A stretch of 6,287 bases of DNA, taken from assembly GCA_902802975.1 (NCBI GenBank), contig CADCOF010000246.1:1-6287 (forward strand), in the 5' to 3' direction. Source of the stretch: an uncultured Ruminococcus sp. GTDB taxonomy: Bacteria; Bacillota; Clostridia; Oscillospirales; Acutalibacteraceae. The translations under genes and the position numbers were made by a program. Below the pieces are notes generated by a model. The model saw only the letters and a program-made list of their open reading frames with translations. It made no database searches and had not been told where the DNA came from. Shown here one piece after another: positions 1-6,287 of the stretch; position 1 is the stretch's first letter, and every line of letters begins with the position of its first letter.

Positions 1-8
1 AGACCTCT

Positions 9-311
9 ATGGCAAGGTATTTCGACATTGTAAGAAAGCTTCAGCAAGAACCAAGTCCAGAATATTTAAATTTTGATGGCTATAGATTCAACTACACAAG
101 TGTGCCGGCAGCTGAATACATATTGTGGCGAGAAAACGGTAAGCTTATAGTTCTTCCAAATAAGACAGAGGAATTTGCTGCTAACAGATTATCGAAGTAT
201 GTTTATGAATTCAGTGGTTCAATTATAGATGAAAATTTTTCTCTTGTTCAACCATGTATTATAGACGACGATTATTATGTTACCACCATCGGAAAAATTG
301 AAAGACAATAA
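9..311 (+). CDS. Small uncharacterised protein, possibly the 3' end of a longer gene
   Basis: I do not recognise this 100-residue product. It begins MARYFDIVRKL, is rich in aromatic and acidic residues (FDGYRFNY, IIDDDYYV) and ends GKIERQ. It has no signal peptide, membrane segment or obvious catalytic motif, and looks like a small soluble alpha/beta protein or domain. The ATG at 9 is the first in frame. Only eight bases precede it, they contain no ribosome binding site, and the frame is open to the window edge, so the true start may lie upstream and this may be the C-terminal part of a larger protein. It ends in TAA, followed eight bases later by a strong hairpin, and lies 78 bases before the next gene on the same strand. 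It may be an upstream member of the same operon or the last gene of a preceding one. Existence as coding sequence is likely; function is unknown. Confidence 0.6.
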   Translation: MARYFDIVRKLQQEPSPEYLNFDGYRFNYTSVPAAEYILWRENGKLIVLPNKTEEFAANRLSKYVYEFSGSIIDENFSLVQPCIIDDDYYVTTIGKIERQ

Positions 312-319
312 ATAATATT

Positions 320-366
320 AAAACTCATCGTTGCTGTATAGATTTATTACGGTGACGGTGAGTTTT
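320..366 (+). terminator. 19-bp hairpin between genes: terminator, attenuator or operon-internal RNA structure
   Basis: The arms 320-338 (AAAACTCATCGTTGCTGTA) and 348-366 (TACGGTGACGGTGAGTTTT) pair over 19 consecutive positions around a 9-base loop, with four G-U wobbles and no mismatch. The outer four pairs are A-T, so the 3' arm ends in TTTT followed by CTAAAT. This resembles an intrinsic terminator with a short U-tract and could work from either strand. It sits 8 bases after the upstream stop codon and 8 bases before the Shine-Dalgarno of the 542-residue gene. I see no well-spaced -35/-10 pair between 312 and 389, so if it terminates fully the downstream operon lacks an obvious promoter. 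Partial termination, attenuation or an mRNA-processing/stability hairpin are therefore equally open. The structure is certain by base pairing; the role is inferred. Confidence 0.55.
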
Positions 367-389
367 CTAAATATAAGGAGAATTATCCT

Positions 390-2018
390 ATGAACACTAT
401 TATTAACGCATGGGGAACAGAGGGCGTTATGAATTCTGTTGTTCTGTATGCGCTTGCTTGTATGGGAATACGCCCTCAAAACGGTACAACCATAGTGAGA
501 CATTTAAATTTTGGCACGGATTCAAACAATATTTCACTGTTTAAATCCGTAAAAGACGCATTCACAGAACATTACAATGAGATATATGGAGAAAATGCCG
601 ATATCAAATATTCCGATAATGTTACACTCACTTCGGTTCTCTCTATAGGAAATCGTTTAAATGTCACCCTTCATGACAAGTATGAAGACAAATATGTCCT
701 TTCTCTTGGCTGTTCCATTGACGATATGAGAAAAAACGTAACGGATAATGCAGATTATTCGATAAGATTTTTGGAGTCGTATTTTTCTTCGGTAAACGAT
801 CTTGAATATTTGTATACCGATCAGGACGTACTTAACATATTAGGTAATGATATTATTATAGTTAATACAGGTGACATCAGCGGTGATCCTGTATCTGCGG
901 TGTTTATTCCACTTGAGTGTAAAATACCCAATTTGAATTTTACACAGTCGGTTTTTCGTTATAATGTCCTCAGCGGTCCATACGGAAAAGCGTCTCATAA
1001 AGTGTGTTTGCGTTATCCCGAACTTATAGGTGATGATGTTCCCAATGAGATCGAAGCAGCCGATATTCCAACTATCGCCCAAATGATCAAAAAGAGAATG
1101 CAAAGCTTATCAAAAGAAGAAAAAGACTTGTTGAATCGTGATATCGTTACATTAACAAATGAGTACTCAAATTTATTCTCAAATAATATGCCGCTTAACA
1201 ATGATCAGATATTTATAGAAAATCTCTCTTCAATAAACGGCAGTGTTAACGCTGCGTTTATCAACCTTAAAACAAATGGCACCAAACTTCTTGAGCCGGA
1301 TATTATATCGCAGAATCTTGAAAGCAATAACGGCCGCAGATTTTTGAATATTATTAATTTGATTAATGCGTTATCAATAATTGAAATTGAAAGATACTCA
1401 ACAAACTATGTGGACGGTGGAGTGTACGCTTTTGGTTCTGATATGGGGGATAAATATATTCCCAAAAATCTATTTGTAAATGATGATCTTAAAAAAATAT
1501 TTCAATTCATTGTTACAACACTTATGATCAATGTTTTTGTTTTGAATATTTTGGATAATCATACCGATCTGAAACTTCCAAGTGAATTTGGAAGTAAATT
1601 TTCCAGTAAAGGAGCTGACTCTATAAAACAAATCAGTGAGGAATTCTATTTCCCTGTGTTAAATGTTTTCAGATCAATGGATAATCATTCACAGCAAGCC
1701 GAATTGTTTTCAGCAGATATTTATTCGTGTCTCGATTATGCAAGAGGCGACTATGCTGTCTTGGAAAAAATAAAATCGGAATACACGAACCTATCGGATT
1801 TTGTAAAACACATCATTAAAGTAACAGTGAAATCATTTGCAGGCGACCAAAGTTTAGATAACGCTGCATATGTTACTAATGAAAATGAATTGTTTGGCAG
1901 TGTAACAAAGGAAATTTTAAATTCCGTAGATAATGAGTCGTCATATCAATATGCGCTCAGAATAATAAAAGCAGCCTCAGAAGCTGCCGAATCCTTTACA
2001 AATAGGGTGATAGTATAA
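390..2018 (+). CDS. Putative divergent FtsZ/tubulin-like protein, degenerate nucleotide loop
   Basis: This is a 542-residue soluble protein of unestablished function. The start is supported by AAGGAG at 375-380, nine bases upstream. The N-terminus has a short strand, then W8-G-T-E-G12 and A21-L-A-C-M-G26, placed like strand 1 and the T1 loop of FtsZ/tubulin. Residues 154-176 form a hydrophobic strand, a loop N159-T-G-D-I-S-G-D-P-V-S-A170 and then FIPLE; this position matches the T4 loop (GGGTGTG-like in FtsZ), but most glycines are missing. The paralogue beginning at 5360 has the same residues at the same numbering with a glycine-rich loop, so this copy may not bind nucleotide normally. F290-INLK is also shared. 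Residues 371-388 are strongly hydrophobic, more likely a buried helix than a membrane span. There is no signal peptide. The actin-fold gene follows with no gap, implying translational coupling and a shared process. The superfamily call is inferred from loop placement only; another Rossmann-like fold is possible. Confidence 0.6.
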   Translation: MNTIINAWGTEGVMNSVVLYALACMGIRPQNGTTIVRHLNFGTDSNNISLFKSVKDAFTEHYNEIYGENADIKYSDNVTLTSVLSIGNRLNVTLHDKYEDKYVLSLGCSIDDMRKNVTDNADYSIRFLESYFSSVNDLEYLYTDQDVLNILGNDIIIVNTGDISGDPVSAVFIPLECKIPNLNFTQSVFRYNVLSGPYGKASHKVCLRYPELIGDDVPNEIEAADIPTIAQMIKKRMQSLSKEEKDLLNRDIVTLTNEYSNLFSNNMPLNNDQIFIENLSSINGSVNAAFINLKTNGTKLLEPDIISQNLESNNGRRFLNIINLINALSIIEIERYSTNYVDGGVYAFGSDMGDKYIPKNLFVNDDLKKIFQFIVTTLMINVFVLNILDNHTDLKLPSEFGSKFSSKGADSIKQISEEFYFPVLNVFRSMDNHSQQAELFSADIYSCLDYARGDYAVLEKIKSEYTNLSDFVKHIIKVTVKSFAGDQSLDNAAYVTNENELFGSVTKEILNSVDNESSYQYALRIIKAASEAAESFTNRVIV

Positions 2019-5000
2019 ATGATTACTTCAAATGTACATAAAGATGATAACATGATATTTTTGCCTGAAAGAAGGTTTAACAAAGTTGCATCTAACCTGC
2101 GTGATTATGTGAATCTTGCAGAAGATGTTTTTAACATAAGTTCAGGAAGGCAAGGGCGGGATCATTTTACTCATACAAAAAGACGTATTTCCGAGTTATG
2201 GAATAAGTATTCAAGAGAGAAAAATGCTGAATCGGCACTTTCCGAAATAAACGATGATCTCACTTTGAAAAAATGGTTTGCAGCTGTATTATGTATGGCA
2301 GTATATGGCGGGAAGTATGGCTATGAATTAGATACGGTGTTGTATACTTCAAACAATGTAAAAATTCCGGAAATATGGAAACAAAAGTTTGATGAAGACC
2401 GTACAAATGATAATGATGTTGAACCTGATGCAGACGGAATAAAGGTGTACGAGCTTTCAAAGAATGGTGATAAATGGCTGCTTGGCTGTTTCTCAAAACG
2501 ATATGGTGTAATACCGCCGTATGAATTTATCGGAACTGAAGATGAGTGCAAAAGATTATGTAATTCTGTTGTACGCAGTTGTGATTTAAAAAGTTTGATC
2601 GGTATAGAGTTATCCCTGAATGATCAAATTAAGATTAAATTCACTGCATTATCAATTCCTGATGATTCACCTTTGCGAATAATAAAGGATGTTTTGCTTT
2701 CTATTATTGATTTGAATATAGAATGCAGCAACGATATACCCAAAAGAACAGTTGGCAGTTTTTGCATATTCTGCTGTGAAGATGTGACAATACCTAAAAA
2801 AGCTCTTTGCCGCGAGATTTATATGACTAAAGTAAACGGTATATCATGTGCCCTTTATCCGATAACAAAATATTTTGCTGAATTATTGGAGAACAAGGCA
2901 GCTTCGGCAAATGACCTTAAAATGGAAATTGGTTTGAAAAACGGGGAACAAATTGTAAAAGTCAACGGACGTTTTTGCTATAAAGTAGGTTTTATGGCTC
3001 CCGGTGAAAAAGATGCTTCAATTAGGATACCATACTTTTTTAACGACGATGCGTTATACGATTCAAAATGTATTTTTAGTGCAGATGGATTGGGAACTTT
3101 CTGTACATATCCCGATATACCTGTGGAGTACGAATATCGCTGCACGCAATACATTTATATCTATGATCTATCAACTAATATTACAAACACAGGTACACCT
3201 GTTGATTTGGAACTTGCTGATATGCCTTGTCAAAATGCGTATAATTTTGATAAGGTTAGTATGATTTCATCAAAAACGCCTAAGCATTTGTTTAATGTAA
3301 GTCTGATGAAAACTACATATTCATCACAAGAGCGTTTTGCAGGCTGCATAGTAAATATGAGAAACTTTGGCAGGGAATGTATCCCTCCGCTTATGTTTAC
3401 CGGAAATACTGTTGATATAGATTTAGATACTCAGCCATTGCATTGTACTGATACAATTAATGTGTATATGGATTTTGGAAGCAGCTCAAGCGCAATTGGA
3501 TATAAAATCGGAAACGGAAGTCCTACTTTTGATGATGTTACAGGAGGAACCCCGATTGTCAGAGAAGTTTTGGGAAAATATGCCCCCGAGCGTTATTCTT
3601 GTTTTATGAATCTTCCGTCTCAATATCGCAAGAAACTTACAGTTCCGACAAGTATCGTTCAGTTTGCGCATAGTTCCTACGGAACATATCGCTATGACCA
3701 TATGTTCCTTCCTTTTGCTCATCAATATTTGGAATACGAGAAGAATCATCTGTATGTCAGCGGTATTCAGAAACAAGAATTGACCGTAAGAGGTAAAAAA
3801 CAATCGGATTATGTTACGGCGGCAATTGAAAATCTTTGTTATACTGCAATATGTCATGCAATAAACTGCAGCTGCAATGAGGTCGTATTTTTTCAATCAT
3901 TTCCGAATGATGAATACAAGCTCGCTTATCACACGCTTACCACGCAGTATTTTGATTATGTTAATAGAAATATATTCCCTGATATTAATCTTAAATGTTT
4001 GATATCTTGCGATAATAATTTCTTGTTGTATGAGAGTATTGCTGTATTGAACGGGCTTGACGTTCTTCCGAATAATGTAATGCTTGTAAGCATCGATATT
4101 GGCGATTCAACTACTGATTTGGCAGCGATATATGTAAATGATGGGACAAAACAGGTATGTGGTTATTCGTCCATAGAATATGCCGGAAAGAATCTGCTCA
4201 AGGGTGCAGTACGTGATATGCTTTTGGATTTGTGCAAATCAGCACAACCCTCAAGAGCCAATGATATGTTGAAACGTATTTTTTATCCGTTGAATGGGCA
4301 TGAAAATGAATTCAATGATAGTATTGATGCGCTCATTAAAAAATTCAAAAAAGGCATAGGTTCAGGTGGATATTTATTAAATTCAGATTGGGAAAACATT
4401 TTTATGGAGATGCTTTCCATATGTGAAGTGAATATAGAAAACTGTGATGATACCTTTAGATCAGATTTGTTTTTCAGATATTCGGCTATGCTGCCTGTAA
4501 TCAGAGATTTTATCGAAACATCGCTTAATTCATGCAATAATCCTGATGGTGACATTACAGTGAATATATCTTTTTGTGGAGGCGGTGCAAAAGGATTTGA
4601 GTTGCTGAATTCTTACGACAGCAATTACTTTTTGCAGATTAATGATTATATGAGTATGCCGGGTACGTTGTCAATCAATGTTGGTGTGTCTGAGGGCGAT
4701 TCCAAGAAACAGCTTATCAGTGGACTCGAAAAGCTCGTACTTGAAGATCAGCATAACGGTAATTATAATGTTTTACTTGCCGATATTCAAAGCATTAAAG
4801 TTAATTGGAGAGATATTGATCCCAAGTATACAGCGTCATTCATTAGCCCGAGAAGACAAGAAAAGTGCAGAAGATTCAATATCGTTCCATTGAGTGAGTC
4901 ATCGGATATTGGTCATAATGAAGAACAACGAAAAGTATTTTCTAATTTCTTCAAAGATGATGGGATAAAAGAATTATTACAGCTTTCCGAATCTGTAATT

Positions 5001-5231
5001 GAATATTTTTTACAGAATACAAGTGGAAGAAAAAGTCTTCTTAGCCTTTTTTCAAAAAGATCAGATATCAAGTATATGTCTGATTATAAACGCACGGCAA
5101 ATAGCGGCGTAAATGACGTCAATTCGTTCGTAAAAGCCTCTGCGTCAGAAGTCTATCCGGAAATGGTACACAACTTAGCTGTACTATTTGAAATTGATCG
5201 GGTTTTAAATGAAAACAGATTGTTTTTATAG
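2019..5231 (+). CDS. Large actin/Hsp70-fold ATPase with unassigned N-terminal region
   Basis: This 1070-residue protein contains the ATPase core of the actin/Hsp70/sugar-kinase superfamily. Phosphate-1 is D485-F-G-S-S-S-S-A-I-G494. A connect-1-like segment is E672-SIAVLNGL. Phosphate-2 is D693-I-G-D-S-T-T-D-L-A702, with D693 and D700 in positions typical of the magnesium/catalytic region. The adenosine motif is G854-G-G-A-K-G859. The order and the spacings of about 210 and 160 residues fit an Hsp70-like domain, so ATP binding is well supported. Residues 1-480 match nothing I recognise: they are helical and charged at first (30-110), later probably strand-rich. Residues after about 900 form a C-terminal extension without a recognised motif. 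No signal peptide or membrane span is seen, so it is probably cytoplasmic. ATG directly abuts the preceding stop, with AGGGTGA at 2003-2009 as ribosome binding site; this favours 2019 over the ATG at 2052. The partner is probably the adjacent FtsZ/tubulin-like protein. It is far longer than MreB, ParM or DnaK, so neither a chaperone nor a filament former can be named from sequence. Confidence 0.85.
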   Translation: MITSNVHKDDNMIFLPERRFNKVASNLRDYVNLAEDVFNISSGRQGRDHFTHTKRRISELWNKYSREKNAESALSEINDDLTLKKWFAAVLCMAVYGGKYGYELDTVLYTSNNVKIPEIWKQKFDEDRTNDNDVEPDADGIKVYELSKNGDKWLLGCFSKRYGVIPPYEFIGTEDECKRLCNSVVRSCDLKSLIGIELSLNDQIKIKFTALSIPDDSPLRIIKDVLLSIIDLNIECSNDIPKRTVGSFCIFCCEDVTIPKKALCREIYMTKVNGISCALYPITKYFAELLENKAASANDLKMEIGLKNGEQIVKVNGRFCYKVGFMAPGEKDASIRIPYFFNDDALYDSKCIFSADGLGTFCTYPDIPVEYEYRCTQYIYIYDLSTNITNTGTPVDLELADMPCQNAYNFDKVSMISSKTPKHLFNVSLMKTTYSSQERFAGCIVNMRNFGRECIPPLMFTGNTVDIDLDTQPLHCTDTINVYMDFGSSSSAIGYKIGNGSPTFDDVTGGTPIVREVLGKYAPERYSCFMNLPSQYRKKLTVPTSIVQFAHSSYGTYRYDHMFLPFAHQYLEYEKNHLYVSGIQKQELTVRGKKQSDYVTAAIENLCYTAICHAINCSCNEVVFFQSFPNDEYKLAYHTLTTQYFDYVNRNIFPDINLKCLISCDNNFLLYESIAVLNGLDVLPNNVMLVSIDIGDSTTDLAAIYVNDGTKQVCGYSSIEYAGKNLLKGAVRDMLLDLCKSAQPSRANDMLKRIFYPLNGHENEFNDSIDALIKKFKKGIGSGGYLLNSDWENIFMEMLSICEVNIENCDDTFRSDLFFRYSAMLPVIRDFIETSLNSCNNPDGDITVNISFCGGGAKGFELLNSYDSNYFLQINDYMSMPGTLSINVGVSEGDSKKQLISGLEKLVLEDQHNGNYNVLLADIQSIKVNWRDIDPKYTASFISPRRQEKCRRFNIVPLSESSDIGHNEEQRKVFSNFFKDDGIKELLQLSESVIEYFLQNTSGRKSLLSLFSKRSDIKYMSDYKRTANSGVNDVNSFVKASASEVYPEMVHNLAVLFEIDRVLNENRLFL

Positions 5232-5255
5232 TTCTTTAAAGTGTTGTTGGTTTGG

Positions 5256-5328
5256 AGCGTTGAGAGTGGAGTTGTGGTTGTTTTACAGTACAATTGTTTT
5301 ACCGGTGAATAACTCAACTCTCAACTCT
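5256..5328. repeat. Imperfect palindrome of GTTGAGAG type, possible MITE/REP-like intergenic element
   Basis: The arms 5259-5273 (GTTGAGAGTGGAGTT) and 5311-5325 (AACTCAACTCTCAAC) pair at 14 of 15 positions, with one G/A mismatch, and two further pairs flank each side loosely. The 37-base interior contains a direct repeat TTGTTTTA (5278-5285 and 5294-5301) and two small palindromes, ACAATTGT (5290-5297) and ACCGGT (5301-5306). It occupies the middle of the 128-base spacer between the actin-fold gene and the second FtsZ/tubulin-like gene. The GTTGAGAG/GAGTTGAG composition differs from the flanking coding sequence. I recall similar short GTTGAGAG-rich palindromes between genes in some Clostridia, which would make it a dispersed non-autonomous repeat; that is recollection, not shown here. 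It has no U-tract directly after the 3' arm, so it is a poor intrinsic terminator. Confidence 0.55.
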
Positions 5329-5341
5329 GCTGCTAAAAAAT

Positions 5342-5406
5342 GCAGAAAGAAGGTTGTTTATGGATGTTTATGTAAACTTATGGGGTGGAGAAGGATTTCT
5401 TTCTGC
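5342..5406 (+). promoter_or_regulatory. Potential stem covering the ribosome binding site of the second FtsZ/tubulin-like gene
   Basis: GCAGAAAGAA (5342-5351) is perfectly complementary to TTCTTTCTGC (5397-5406), with one further G-U pair (5352/5396). The left arm includes most of the Shine-Dalgarno AGAAGG (5348-5353), and the 43-base loop contains the start codon at 5360. If the stem forms in mRNA it would hide the ribosome binding site and lower translation of the downstream gene relative to the actin-fold gene. The long loop weakens the case, and the right arm lies in coding sequence where the pyrimidine run may be incidental. Confidence 0.3.
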
Positions 5407-6287
5407 CACTTCTATGCTGGCACTTGCCTGTGTCGGTTTTTACGATGATATAAAAGATGCAGCGGGGTCTCCGGTTGAGTTTCACTTTGGCTGCTATGAT
5501 TTTATATCTTCATCTAATTTTGACAATTTAAGATGTAAGGCGCTTTTTAATGCATACAAAAAGTATTATTGTGGCATGCTGAGAAAAAATGTTCCTGTAA
5601 TTACTGAAACAGGTGCTGACATTCGCAGCATGGTTAAGGGAATCTTTCCTATGACAATGGAAAATAAGTATTATAATTCAAGAGAAGGTCTTGCGTTTGG
5701 TCTTACCAACAGTGAAATTTTTGCTGATATGTCCCATGGGACATATGGGAAGTCGTGGATAAGTGAGGCGTTTTATGCTGATTCTGTATTCCATCAGATT
5801 TATAATGGTGCAAATGGTAACATTGTTGTTATCAATTGCGGCGGATATAAGGGCGGCGGTACAGCAGCTACATTTATTCCGCTTGAAAATAAATATGATA
5901 TACAAGCTCATAATCCCAATGTTACTTCTGCAGAGAGGTTTAACATTATAGCAGGTCCTTCAACAACATTTGACAGACGTGTGGTATATCCAAATAAGGG
6001 AATATACAATCATGCAATGTATGATAATGGCGTGGATCTTTTTGCTATTCCGGATGTTATTGAAAAGTTGAATACTTTGATCGCCGGTGTGGGAAATGAG
6101 CATCTCCATGAAGCTAATGTTAAGTATTTGGAGACTGAATACAAAAAAGTATTCGATCCCGATGCACTCGGTGGTCCTGTAGACAAAAAAAGTCTTAATA
6201 CCATAAATTACATGCCGCGATTTGTTGAAAGAGTTGAATCGGACGTTACAATGGGTCAGGTAAGTGCAAACTTTATTAACCTTAAAC
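5360..6287 (+). CDS. Putative divergent FtsZ/tubulin-like protein, glycine-rich loop intact (3' end outside window)
   Basis: The reading frame is open from ATG at 5360 through the last base, giving 309 residues with no stop; the C-terminus is outside the window. AGAAGG at 5348-5353, six bases upstream, supports the start, and the start aligns with that of the paralogue at 390. The protein opens MDVYVNLWGGEGFLSA, and 11 of its first 26 residues equal the paralogue without gaps. The loop N159-C-G-G-Y-K-G-G-G-T-A-A170 followed by TFIPLE lies after a hydrophobic strand (NIVVI), as the T4 loop of FtsZ/tubulin does; W8-G-G-E-G12 would be the T1 loop. Unlike the upstream copy, the glycines are kept, so GTP (or another nucleotide) binding is plausible. 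Other shared segments are N195-IIAGP and F305-INLK. By comparison with the 542-residue paralogue, about 55-60% of the gene is visible. It probably belongs to the same operon after a 128-base spacer. The coding call is firm; the superfamily assignment is inference. Confidence 0.7.
   Translation, partial: MDVYVNLWGGEGFLSATSMLALACVGFYDDIKDAAGSPVEFHFGCYDFISSSNFDNLRCKALFNAYKKYYCGMLRKNVPVITETGADIRSMVKGIFPMTMENKYYNSREGLAFGLTNSEIFADMSHGTYGKSWISEAFYADSVFHQIYNGANGNIVVINCGGYKGGGTAATFIPLENKYDIQAHNPNVTSAERFNIIAGPSTTFDRRVVYPNKGIYNHAMYDNGVDLFAIPDVIEKLNTLIAGVGNEHLHEANVKYLETEYKKVFDPDALGGPVDKKSLNTINYMPRFVERVESDVTMGQVSANFINLK
5727..5746. repeat. 20-bp perfect palindrome inside a coding region
   Basis: The half-site ATATGTCCCA is followed immediately by its exact reverse complement, with no spacer, and the sequence ATGGGA recurs once directly after it (5744-5749). 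The palindrome lies within the second FtsZ/tubulin-like gene and encodes part of DMSHGTYGK, just upstream of the glycine-rich loop. A dimeric DNA-binding protein site or an RNA hairpin is possible, but no function is evident, and coding constraint may explain part of it. Confidence 0.4.

Noticed and set aside
298..321. TTGAAA and TAATAT considered as a promoter for the 542-residue gene
   Set aside because: The hexamers are only 9 bases apart rather than about 17, and no other pair in the spacer has correct spacing.
1500..1553. Hydrophobic residues 371-388 of the 542-residue protein as a transmembrane segment
   Set aside because: The stretch contains Gln, Thr and Asn residues and lies within a soluble-looking protein; a buried core helix is more likely.
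1574..1595. 8-bp inverted repeat ACTTCCAA/TTGGAAGT with a 6-base loop
   Set aside because: Short arms inside a coding region are expected by chance in a window of this size, and nothing in the context suggests a role.
2763..2810. Cysteine cluster C249-x2-C252-C253-x10-C264 in the large protein, considered as a metal-binding site
   Set aside because: The spacing matches no zinc finger or iron-sulphur pattern I can name, and the protein is generally cysteine-containing.
3852..3875. C612-H-x3-C617-x-C619 cluster inside the actin fold, considered as a metal site
   Set aside because: It lies in a predicted helix of the ATPase core between phosphate-1 and phosphate-2; there is no recognised metal-binding pattern.
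3486..3896. 136-codon open frame on the minus strand inside the actin-fold gene
   Set aside because: It lies wholly antisense to a gene with clear ATPase motifs, has no convincing ribosome binding site and gives a low-complexity, Cys/Ile-rich product without a known motif.
5209..5448. 79-codon + strand frame spanning the end of the actin-fold gene, the spacer and the start of the next gene
   Set aside because: It runs through the palindromic repeat in a different frame from both neighbours and translates to a Cys-rich product; the true gene here starts at 5360 with a good ribosome site and paralogue support.

Overview
This is an AT-rich bacterial window with every convincing gene on the + strand. 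AGGAG-type ribosome binding sites, dense packing and codon choice suggest a Firmicute, most likely a gut-type Clostridia (Ruminococcus/Oscillospiraceae-like). That placement is inferred from style; no marker gene is present.

Layout. (1) 9-311 is a small unrecognised protein that may be the 3' end of a longer gene beginning outside the window. (2) 312-389 is a short spacer filled by a strong 19-bp hairpin (320-366), followed by a clear Shine-Dalgarno. (3) 390-2018 is a 542-residue protein. (4) 2019-5231 is a 1070-residue protein starting on the base after the stop of gene 3 (TAAATG). (5) 5232-5359 is a 128-base spacer holding a second large inverted repeat. (6) From 5360 to the window edge runs the first 309 residues of a gene paralogous to the 542-residue one.

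Main reading. The 1070-residue protein carries the three ATP-site motifs of the actin/Hsp70/sugar-kinase superfold in its middle and C-terminal part, behind about 480 unassigned residues. The 542-residue protein and its downstream paralogue share an N-terminal W-G-x-E-G motif and a strand-plus-loop at residues 159-176. In the downstream copy that loop reads NCGGYKGGGTAATF, resembling the T4 nucleotide-binding loop of the FtsZ/tubulin superfamily; in the upstream copy the glycines are largely lost. The window therefore looks like part of an uncharacterised operon combining an actin-fold ATPase with a pair of possibly tubulin-like proteins, one with an intact-looking and one with a degenerate nucleotide loop. 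Comparable divergent FtsZ-like families have been proposed to act in membrane remodelling, but membership is not shown here.

Both genes of the paralogous pair are preceded by a large RNA-capable hairpin, and the second also has a potential stem covering its Shine-Dalgarno. No tRNA, rRNA, CRISPR array, transposase or phage structural gene was seen.
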